Assembly: GCA_947383875.1 (NCBI GenBank)
Contig: CANDEX010000046.1
Coordinates: forward strand, 1 to 13,154
DNA from: an uncultured Azospirillum sp.
GTDB taxonomy: Bacteria > Pseudomonadota > Alphaproteobacteria > RF32 > CAG-239
Direction of reading: 5' to 3'
Length of the DNA: 13,154 nucleotides
Shown here: piece after piece, positions 7,184-13,154 of the stretch
How positions within the stretch are numbered: position 1 is the first letter of the stretch
Layout: each line of letters opens with the position of its first letter
Program-made: the position numbers and the translations under genes
The notes under the pieces: generated by a model
The model's input: the letters and a program-made list of their open reading frames with translations, nothing else
What the model was told of the DNA's origin: nothing
Databases searched by the model: none

Positions 7184-8944
7184 ATGGGAAGCATAGAGAT
7201 TTTTGCTAACGATTCATATTTTAGCCTGACGATGTGGTCCTTGCTGTTGTTGTTTTTAGTGTCTGTATACAGCAGTTTTAATCTGAATATCACTAAGGCG
7301 GTTTGGTATCTGTTTGCCGGTTTAACGATTGAATTTCTCGGCTCTTGGTATGGATATCATATCAGTTATTATAACAGTGCCGGTGTTTCAATAAATATTT
7401 TGGTAGCAATAGAATTATCTTTCACTCTGGTTTCTGTTGTGCTTCTGGCATTGTCTGCCTCAGAAGTGCTTATCGGTAAAACCCCGGCTGCAGCATATGT
7501 AATCAGCGGCAGTGTTATGGGGTTGATAGCTGTTGTTTTCTATTGCTTTATTTATCCTGACGGAGATATGATTGTCCGGATGCGCAAGATTTTCCCAATC
7601 GCCGGTTTTGCTTTCCTGACAGCGGCATTCTGGTCTAAAGCGTTTACGCCTCGTCATTTCGGTTATTTGTTTGCCGCGATTGTGACGAGCATTACTTCTT
7701 TCTATCTGCTGATGCGCCTTTTCGATATAGAAAGTTTTGTTACCGGAAGCTGGTATTTGTCTCTGTTTACATATGTTTTCTTATCTGTCTCGCTGTTGAT
7801 GATGGCAAACGGCTATGCCTTGAACAAAGCGGATAAGCTGTCCGCCAAAGTTGAACAATATAACCGCAGATTGGAAGAAATTATTAAATCATCGCCTTTC
7901 CCGATAGTCATTTCCCGTTTGACGGATGACAAGATTCTGATGGCGAACGACAATGCAATTAAGCTTTTCGGCATTATGTCAGATGAGTTGGGTCGTTACC
8001 GTCTGCGAGACTTTTTTGCCGACAGCGATAACCGGCAGCTTTTGACCGAACGCTTGGAAAAAGAAAAAGAAGTGCATGACTTCGAAATTTTGGCTAAAGC
8101 CGTTAATGGCGAAACACCTTTCTGGCTGCTGACCTCGGCAAATGTGATTGACTATAATTATGATATCGCCATTTATTCATCTTTCCAAGATATTACAACC
8201 CGTAAGAACCGGGAAAATATGCTGAAGAATCAAGCGATACGAGATCCTCTGACCTCACTGTTTAACCGTCGTTATTTTGAAGATGAAGTTAAACGTCGGA
8301 TAGTTCAGGCTCAGGCCGAACACCGTCAGTACAGCGTTTTGATGATAGACGCCGATCATTTCAAACGGGTTAACGATACTTATGGGCATAAAACCGGAGA
8401 TAAGGTTTTGATAGAGCTTTCATCCACGGCAGAACGCTCTCTGCGTCAAGATGACATTGTCGCTCGCTACGGCGGTGAGGAATTTGTTGTTTTCTTGCCT
8501 GATTTATCTGCCGAAGAAGCAAAAGGTGTGGCCGATCGTCTGCGTGAAACCATTGCCAAAATAGTGGTCTTATCCGATCAGGGAGATGAAGTACGCTTCA
8601 CTGTTAGTATTGGTATCTCGTCTTCTGTAATTTCAGACAATATTGATACGTTAATTAAAACCTCGGATGATGCTTTATATCGAGCCAAGGAGAATGGTCG
8701 CAACCGCTGTGAGATTTTCAGCATCGATGATTTGAAAAATTTTAATGCTTCAATAGAACATAAGGATGACAGTGCAAATCACCATCCGATTTTTGATAAA
8801 GAAAACGCACAGGAAATTTCCCTTTTGGATGGAATAGACGCTAATCATATTCTGGATGGGCAGACCCAGATTGAACAACCTGAAGCTCCTAAAGTTCAAG
8901 AGACATATCCGGTTTTAGGGATTGATGATGATGAACTCAAGTAA
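7184..8944 (+). CDS. Membrane-bound diguanylate cyclase (multi-TM, PAS, GGDEF)
   Basis: Predicted to make the second messenger c-di-GMP from two GTP at the cytoplasmic face of the inner membrane. The N terminus holds about seven hydrophobic helices (roughly 14-31, 38-56, 70-90, 102-122, 137-150, 160-178, 190-208), a possible 7TM sensor of unassigned family. A short coiled linker (about 212-234) leads to a PAS domain (about 234-345, SSPFPIVISR onward). The GGDEF domain spans about 352-512 with DPLTSLFNRRYF, DADHFKRVND and signature RYGGEEF (GGEEF at 430-434, a catalytically competent variant). An RxxD inhibitory site, Arg421-Asp424, lies five residues before the signature, so product feedback inhibition is expected. 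An acidic tail of about 70 residues (after 515) has no recognised domain. AAAAGGA stands 7 bases before the ATG. The stop overlaps the next gene. Confidence 0.93.
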   Translation: MGSIEIFANDSYFSLTMWSLLLLFLVSVYSSFNLNITKAVWYLFAGLTIEFLGSWYGYHISYYNSAGVSINILVAIELSFTLVSVVLLALSASEVLIGKTPAAAYVISGSVMGLIAVVFYCFIYPDGDMIVRMRKIFPIAGFAFLTAAFWSKAFTPRHFGYLFAAIVTSITSFYLLMRLFDIESFVTGSWYLSLFTYVFLSVSLLMMANGYALNKADKLSAKVEQYNRRLEEIIKSSPFPIVISRLTDDKILMANDNAIKLFGIMSDELGRYRLRDFFADSDNRQLLTERLEKEKEVHDFEILAKAVNGETPFWLLTSANVIDYNYDIAIYSSFQDITTRKNRENMLKNQAIRDPLTSLFNRRYFEDEVKRRIVQAQAEHRQYSVLMIDADHFKRVNDTYGHKTGDKVLIELSSTAERSLRQDDIVARYGGEEFVVFLPDLSAEEAKGVADRLRETIAKIVVLSDQGDEVRFTVSIGISSSVISDNIDTLIKTSDDALYRAKENGRNRCEIFSIDDLKNFNASIEHKDDSANHHPIFDKENAQEISLLDGIDANHILDGQTQIEQPEAPKVQETYPVLGIDDDELK

Positions 8945-10079
8945 TAATTGCCCCTTGTCGGAACGTTGCGGAGGCTGTGCTTTGCGACATATGGCTCTTG
9001 ACGATTATCGTCGTCAAAAGGCAGAAAATGTCAAAACAATCCTTTCAGGAATAAATTTGCCGGAGATCAACTATGGTGAACCGATTTTTATCGGAGATAA
9101 CACCCGTCGTCGTGCTACAATGGCTTTTCGTTGCAAAAAAGGGAATGTGACACTGGGATTTAATGCCGCGCGCAGTGATGAAGTGTTGGATTGTCCGGAT
9201 TGTTGTTTGGTGACTCCTGAAATTCGTCAGGCTTTGCCTAAAATTCGCGGCTTATTGTCTGAACTCTGTCGAGAACCTTATACAATCAGAAAAAAAGGCA
9301 AAAAGCCGCAGCAGCTTTATCTGACTGCCGGTGATGTTGCCATAACATCCGCAGCCAACGGATTGGATATTGTTTTGGAAATTACCGAACTTCCCGAACT
9401 CGGTCACCGGATGATTATATGCGAAGCTGTTGCCGCAGCAGACGAGATTATTCGTGTTTCTTGGCGTCGTCGGCCAGATGAGGAACCGGAACCGATTGTT
9501 GAGAAAACCAAGCCAATTATAAATATCGCCGGTCGCCAGGTTTATATTCCCGCCGGTACGTTTCTTCAGCCGTCAGTGGAGGGGGAAACAGCTTTGATAA
9601 CCTTGGTGCTGAAATATCTCGGTGAAACTCGCGGTAAAATTGCTGATTTGTTTTGCGGTGTCGGTACTTTTTCATACCCGCTGTCGGCTCTGAGCGGTAA
9701 TAAAATTTTTGCTGTTGATTCGTCCCCGTCATTACTGAACGGTTTTCGGCAGTCTGTTAATAAAAATATGATTCCCAATATCGATATTGCAGCTAAAAAT
9801 CTATTCAAATATCCTTTGGATACGGCGGAATTAAAAGATTTTGACGTTGTTGTATTCGATCCGCCGCGTGCCGGAGCAGAGGCTCAAGTCAAACAGCTTG
9901 CCGTTTTGCCGGAAATCAGCCGCCCGCAAAAAATAATCGCGGTATCTTGTCACCCGCGCAGCTTTGTGCGGGATGCGAATATTTTGCTCTCCGGGGGATA
10001 TCAATTGAAAGAAGTAACGCTTGTTGATCAGTTTATATATTCTGACCACAGTGAACTTGTTGCCTTGTTTACAAAATAA
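8928..10079 (+). CDS. TrmA/RlmC/RlmD-type RNA uracil-C5 methyltransferase
   Basis: Class I SAM-dependent enzyme that methylates C5 of a uridine in rRNA or tRNA; the exact target cannot be read from the sequence. From the ATG at 8928 (383 aa), the N terminus has a CPLSERCGGC iron-sulfur motif (Cys8, Cys14, Cys17), with a fourth ligand likely in LDCPDCC (Cys89, 92 or 93). AGTFLQPS is the family's pre-SAM motif. DLFCGVGTF (about 241-249) binds SAM, FDPPRAG (about 310-316) is motif IV, VSCHP carries the catalytic Cys341, and HSELVALF carries the proposed base Glu376. No N-terminal TRAM domain is present, so it is more like RlmC or compact RlmD relatives. The start is ambiguous: a TTG (8922) and three ATG codons (8925, 8928, 8931) follow AGGG at 8917-8920, and spacing favours 8928. 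It overlaps the GGDEF gene by 17 bases. Confidence 0.9.
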   Translation: MMNSSNNCPLSERCGGCALRHMALDDYRRQKAENVKTILSGINLPEINYGEPIFIGDNTRRRATMAFRCKKGNVTLGFNAARSDEVLDCPDCCLVTPEIRQALPKIRGLLSELCREPYTIRKKGKKPQQLYLTAGDVAITSAANGLDIVLEITELPELGHRMIICEAVAAADEIIRVSWRRRPDEEPEPIVEKTKPIINIAGRQVYIPAGTFLQPSVEGETALITLVLKYLGETRGKIADLFCGVGTFSYPLSALSGNKIFAVDSSPSLLNGFRQSVNKNMIPNIDIAAKNLFKYPLDTAELKDFDVVVFDPPRAGAEAQVKQLAVLPEISRPQKIIAVSCHPRSFVRDANILLSGGYQLKEVTLVDQFIYSDHSELVALFTK

Positions 10080-10114
10080 AAGGAAACGGATATAGTAAAA
10101 CCGGGAGATGTAAT

Positions 10115-10636
10115 TTGACCGTATTGAAAAAAATAAATCTGTTGTTTTTGTTGCTGATAGCCGGTTGCTCTTATGGGGCTATGGATTATGAAACATGCCC
10201 GCGGGTACAGATTATCCGTGATAATGCATACCTGACACAGGTCGTCAACTACCGTGAAAACTTTCAGGTTAATCTGATAGGCTATGACGGCTATTGTTTT
10301 TATGACCGCAAACTGGGTCAGAACAAAGCGTTAATTAAGCCGGTATTTCAAATTAAACGCCTGCGCCCCGGAGATGAAACCGAAGTTCATTTTGCGTTTT
10401 ATACCGAAACAATAAAGGGCCCGCCGCAATATATCGGTAAAAAGACACATTTTGCAGTGGCCGAAATTCCTGCTGATGTGCTTGAAATTGAATATACGGC
10501 ACCGCAAGTTCAGGTCTATGTTCCTGAGGAATTTAAATATAGCTATGATATTAATCTGGGGTTGGTAATCAGTCCGGAGGAGCGGAAATACAATCACCGT
10601 ACGTTTGATATCGAATACCGATATTATGATAAATAG
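10115..10636 (+). CDS. Small lipoprotein of unknown function
   Basis: I do not recognise the family. The 173-residue product begins with a typical lipoprotein signal: two lysines, the hydrophobic run INLLFLLL and lipobox LIAGC, with Cys18 as the lipidation site. No Asp follows the Cys, which is compatible with outer-membrane sorting. The mature part is rich in alternating beta-type segments and aromatic residues, with CPRVQIIRDNAYLTQ soon after the signal and three further tyrosine-rich stretches near the C terminus. Two mature cysteines (in ETCPR and DGYCF) could form a disulfide. The start is TTG at 10115, supported by GGGAGA 8 bases upstream; the ATG at 10108 runs straight into a stop. It lies 35 bases after the methyltransferase and 41 bases before transketolase, so it is probably co-transcribed. 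Confidence 0.75.
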   Translation: MTVLKKINLLFLLLIAGCSYGAMDYETCPRVQIIRDNAYLTQVVNYRENFQVNLIGYDGYCFYDRKLGQNKALIKPVFQIKRLRPGDETEVHFAFYTETIKGPPQYIGKKTHFAVAEIPADVLEIEYTAPQVQVYVPEEFKYSYDINLGLVISPEERKYNHRTFDIEYRYYDK

Positions 10637-10677
10637 CTGTCTGGGCAGTTTTAGTCAAATTGAAAAAGGAGAAATAA

Positions 10678-12651
10678 ATGACTTTTGGTGAAAACAAACA
10701 ATTGGCAGGAATGGCCAATGCGATTCGTTTTTTGAGTGCCGATGCGATTGAAAAATCAAAGTCCGGACACCCCGGAATGCCACTGGGTATGGCCGATGTT
10801 GCGACTGTTTTATTCGCCAAATTTATAAAGCTTAACCCTCAGGCACCGCATTGGTTTGACAGAGATCGTTTTGTTCTCTCTGCCGGTCACGGTTCAATGT
10901 TAATGTATTCGCTGCTTTACCTGATGGGGTATGAGGATATTACGATTGACGATATTATGAACTTCCGCCAGCTGGGAGCTAAAACGGCAGGTCATCCGGA
11001 ATACGGTCACCTTGCGGGGATAGACATGACAACCGGACCGCTGGGGCAGGGAATTTCGTCTGCCGTCGGTATGGCTCTGGCAGAAAGAATAATTAATGCC
11101 AAATATGGTAATGACCTGTGCAGTCACTATACATATGTCATTAACGGTGACGGCTGTTTGATGGAAGGTATCTCCGAGGAGGCGATATCTTTGGCAGGAC
11201 ATCTGCGTTTAAATAAGCTGATTGTCTTGTGGGATAATAATAACATCACCATAGACGGCACGGTAGATAAATCTAATTCAACGGACCAGATTAAACGTTT
11301 TCAGGCTGTTGGCTGGAATACGCTGGAAATTGACGGACATGATTACGGCGCGATTGAAAAAGCCATTTCCAAAGCGCAGAAGTCTGACAAACCGACCCTG
11401 ATTGCCTGTAAAACCAAAATTGGTTTTGGTGCGCCAACCAAAGCAGGAACCTCTAAATGCCACGGTTCACCGTTGGGTGCGGAGGAAGTTGCGGCAATGC
11501 GCAAAGCCTTAAATTGGAATTATGATCCGTTTGAAGTTCCTGAAGATATTTTAACGGCTTGGCGTGCTGCAGCCCGCCGTAATGCTGAAGCTTATGCTTT
11601 GTGGCAGGAAAAAGCTCATGCCGCCGGTAAAGAATTTGATGACTTTATCAATGACCGTTTGCCAGCAGATTGGGATAAACATCTTAAAGCTTTGGAAGAA
11701 AAAGCCATCGCGGAACAAACGAAAGTAGCCACTCGTAAGGCATCTCAGCTTTGTCTGGAACAGATTGTTCCATATGTGCCGCAAATTATCGGGGGTTCGG
11801 CTGATTTGGCAGCTTCAAATCTGACTTTTGTTGATGGAATGAAAACCGTTACGGCAGATGATTATAACGGCAATAACGTTATGTATGGCATCAGAGAACA
11901 CGCTATGGGGGCCATAATGAACGGTTTGGCATTACACGGCGGAGTTATTCCTTATGGTGGAACATTCTTTGTCTTTTCAGATTATATGCGTCCTTCTATG
12001 CGTCTGGCTGCCTTGATGGGGATACGCGCTATTTATGTGCTGACACACGATTCTATCGGCGTTGGTGAAGATGGCCCGACCCATCAGCCGGTTGAGCATC
12101 TTGCTTCATACCGTGCGATGCCGAATATTTATACTTTCCGTCCCTGTGATGTGGTTGAAACGGCAGAGTGCTGGCGAGTAGCGATTGAAAGTGAAAAAAC
12201 GCCGAGTATTTTAGCTTTGTCCCGCCAGAATTTGCCTCTGCTGCGTCAATCCGCAGAGGTTAATTTGAGTGCCCGAGGCGGATATGTCATAGCCGGAGAT
12301 AAAGAGAAACGTCAGGCAACTTTGATTGCGACCGGTTCGGAAGTCTCTCTGGCTGTGGAGGCTATGCATAAATTGGCGGAAGAGGGGATTAATGTTGCCG
12401 TTGTGTCCATGCCCTGTACGGAATTGTTTGACACGCAGGATGTTTCTTATCAAGAGGAAGTATTGGGAACAGCCCCCCGTATAGCGATAGAAGCCGCCGC
12501 TAAGTTTGGCTGGGAGCGGTATGTCGGTCTGAAAGGCGATATTATTGGTATGGATGGTTTCGGAGCCTCCGGGCCGGCCGAAAAATTATATGACTACTTT
12601 GGCATCACTTTAGAAGAAGTTGTCGATTCGGTTAAAAACTGTCTGAAGTAA
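10678..12651 (+). CDS. tkt: Transketolase
   Basis: Thiamine-diphosphate enzyme of the pentose phosphate pathway that moves two-carbon units between sugar phosphates, for example xylulose 5-phosphate to ribose 5-phosphate, in the cytoplasm. The 657-residue length is normal for the bacterial enzyme. Visible marks are SGHPG (His31), AGHGSM (His71), TGPLGQG (119-125), the ThDP motif from GDG (157-159) to NNN (187-189), CHGSPLG (His262), the catalytic glutamate in REH (Glu407), and SIGVGEDGPTHQPVEHLAS (459-477) in the pyrimidine-binding domain. The C-terminal third domain follows from about 515. AAGGAG stands 6 bases before the ATG. A terminator lies 13 bases after the stop, so this ends the plus-strand run that begins at the GGDEF gene. 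Codon use resembles its neighbours. Confidence 0.97.
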   Translation: MTFGENKQLAGMANAIRFLSADAIEKSKSGHPGMPLGMADVATVLFAKFIKLNPQAPHWFDRDRFVLSAGHGSMLMYSLLYLMGYEDITIDDIMNFRQLGAKTAGHPEYGHLAGIDMTTGPLGQGISSAVGMALAERIINAKYGNDLCSHYTYVINGDGCLMEGISEEAISLAGHLRLNKLIVLWDNNNITIDGTVDKSNSTDQIKRFQAVGWNTLEIDGHDYGAIEKAISKAQKSDKPTLIACKTKIGFGAPTKAGTSKCHGSPLGAEEVAAMRKALNWNYDPFEVPEDILTAWRAAARRNAEAYALWQEKAHAAGKEFDDFINDRLPADWDKHLKALEEKAIAEQTKVATRKASQLCLEQIVPYVPQIIGGSADLAASNLTFVDGMKTVTADDYNGNNVMYGIREHAMGAIMNGLALHGGVIPYGGTFFVFSDYMRPSMRLAALMGIRAIYVLTHDSIGVGEDGPTHQPVEHLASYRAMPNIYTFRPCDVVETAECWRVAIESEKTPSILALSRQNLPLLRQSAEVNLSARGGYVIAGDKEKRQATLIATGSEVSLAVEAMHKLAEEGINVAVVSMPCTELFDTQDVSYQEEVLGTAPRIAIEAAAKFGWERYVGLKGDIIGMDGFGASGPAEKLYDYFGITLEEVVDSVKNCLK

Positions 12652-12664
12652 GTTGTAAAAAAAG

Positions 12665-12695
12665 ACAGGGCTTTGATGAAAATTCAAAGCCCTGT
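12665..12695. terminator. Terminator between tkt and the HTH gene
   Basis: A perfect 12-bp stem ACAGGGCTTTGA / TCAAAGCCCTGT has a seven-base loop. It lies between the convergent ends of tkt (12651) and the HTH gene (12700). Seven A upstream become a T run on the minus strand, so it is strongest for the HTH gene; on the plus side the tail is only TTTGCTT. Confidence 0.85.
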
Positions 12696-12699
12696 TTGC

Positions 12700-12900
12700 T
12701 TAATCCGTCAGCGTAAGTTGAATTTTCTTGTGAAACAGTAACATCAAATAATTCAGCTTGTCGATATTGGGCGTTGCCTGACCATTGATAAGTGCTTGCA
12801 AATATATCTGCGACCAGCTGGTTATATGCGCCAGCTCAGCTATGGTTAGCTTGTTTTCTGTAAGCAGGTTTTGTAAAATCCGGGCAATATCCAGCCGCAA
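12700..12900 (-). CDS. Small Cro/CI-type helix-turn-helix protein
   Basis: Likely a DNA-binding regulator. The 66-residue frame is almost entirely one XRE-like fold: RILQNLLTENKLTIAELAHI, then a recognition helix region SWSQIYLQALINGQATPNIDKL, matching the family pattern of YLSxIENGxxxPSxxxL. No ligand or oligomerisation domain follows. The first usable codon in frame is TTG at 12900, which has no convincing ribosome binding site. The frame stays open upstream to a stop at 12931-12933 and encodes a plausible basic stretch, RQRLTNLKN. A good AGGAG plus GTG start lies just upstream in another frame (see the 12915-12957 entry). The gene could therefore be expressed by frameshift, carry a one-base error, or be recently broken. 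Its targets are unknown. Confidence 0.6.
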   Translation of the reverse strand: MRLDIARILQNLLTENKLTIAELAHITSWSQIYLQALINGQATPNIDKLNYLMLLFHKKIQLTLTD

Positions 12901-12914
12901 ATTTTTGAGATTAG

Positions 12915-12957
12915 TTAAACGTTGTCTTTTTTACAACAAAAACCCACTTAAACTCCT
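12915..12957 (-). other. Ribosome binding site and 10-codon leader ORF joined to the HTH gene at an A6 run
   Basis: On the minus strand AGGAG (12953-12957) stands 5 bases before GTG (12945-12947). That frame reads V/M-G-F-C-C-K-K-D-N-V and stops at 12915-12917. The two Lys codons are AAA AAA followed by G (12927-12932). Slipping back one base after them continues as R-Q-R-L-T-N-L-K-N directly into the helix-turn-helix frame, giving an 82-residue protein. The same join would result if the run really had seven A. Whether this is programmed -1 slippage, a sequencing error or a true lesion is not decidable from the sequence alone. Confidence 0.4.
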
Positions 12958-12979
12958 ATTAAATTAAGGGGAGAAATAT

Positions 12980-13091
12980 AAGCGTCATGCCTACGGGTGT
13001 ACTGTTGTGCGCGAGTATGAGGCATCTCCAACCTGCGCCTCGTCGTGTGGCGTGCCCAACGTTTGGGGCATTGCGAGCGGAGCGAAGCAAT
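12980..13091. repeat. Cluster of short inverted repeats at the contig end
   Basis: No gene is seen from 12958 to 13109. The segment is clearly richer in G and C than the DNA around it. It holds ATGCCT / AGGCAT (12987-12992 and 13020-13025), flanked by CGTC and CTCCA; TGCCCAA / TTGGGGCA with one bulged base (13053-13070); and ATTGC / GCAAT (13070-13091) in a CATTGCGAGCGGAGCGAAG context. Such GCC-ended and ATTGCGAGC-type palindromes resemble dispersed intergenic repeats seen in many Proteobacteria, which is recalled rather than checked. A multi-copy element would also explain why the assembly stops here. Confidence 0.5.
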
Positions 13092-13109
13092 CGATTAAAC
13101 ATCATTGGA

Positions 13110-13154
13110 AGATCGGAAGAGCACACGTCTGAACTCCAGTCACTAAGGTCAATC
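13110..13154 (+). other. Illumina TruSeq adapter with index (not genomic)
   Basis: From 13110 the sequence is the standard TruSeq read-1 adapter (begins AGATCGGAAGAGC, ends CCAGTCAC at 13143). It is followed by an eight-base index TAAGGTCA (13144-13151) and ATC, the start of the constant part after the index. This is library-construction sequence left on a read end and carried into the contig. Genomic sequence should be considered to end at 13109. Confidence 0.98.

Noticed and set aside
10637..10677. Possible terminator between the lipoprotein gene and tkt
   Set aside because: The only stem (CTG / CAG around TCTGGG) is three base pairs with a short T run, too weak to call; the genes are treated as probably co-transcribed.
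5824..12651. A new multi-gene defence or secretion system
   Set aside because: The genes here are housekeeping or common signalling families; no nuclease, toxin-antitoxin pair, phage gene, transposase or integrase is visible.

Overview
The window reads as a contig from an AT-leaning member of the Alphaproteobacteria. The evidence is gene content and order: a psd-pssA phospholipid pair in which Psd is the short form (235 aa), and a block in the order YfgM-like TPR protein, bamB, der. The exact lineage cannot be fixed by eye; an uncultured, possibly host-associated lineage is only an inference. The last 45 bases are Illumina adapter plus index, so real genomic sequence ends at about 13109 and the right edge is an assembly end.

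Layout. 1-426: two exact 113-bp direct repeats, 191 bp apart, each holding the last 19 nt of a tRNA gene and a strong terminator palindrome. Only the second copy is joined to a complete gene, tRNA-Leu(UAA) on the minus strand, which has a good promoter. 678-2173 (+): psd and pssA, overlapping by one base, which make phosphatidylserine and phosphatidylethanolamine; they end in a near-perfect bidirectional terminator. 2238-5727 (-): a YfgM-like membrane-anchored TPR protein, lipoprotein BamB and the GTPase Der, covering outer-membrane protein assembly and ribosome assembly. 5824-7011 (-): an unrecognised four-helix membrane protein that looks internally duplicated. 7184-12651 (+): four co-directional genes, namely a multi-TM/PAS/GGDEF diguanylate cyclase, a TrmA/RlmD-type RNA uracil-C5 methyltransferase overlapping its end, an unknown small lipoprotein and transketolase. 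12700-12900 (-): a small Cro/CI-type helix-turn-helix protein whose best ribosome binding site and start lie in another frame, joined at a run of six A. 12980-13091: a cluster of short inverted repeats resembling an intergenic repeat element, then adapter.

Most of the window is housekeeping. I do not see a convincing new multi-gene system. The items most worth a second look are the frameshift-like arrangement before the HTH gene, the duplicated tRNA-Leu 3' end, the twofold membrane protein, and the adapter at the contig end. Several start codons were reassigned from ribosome-binding-site spacing (bamB, the four-helix protein, the methyltransferase).
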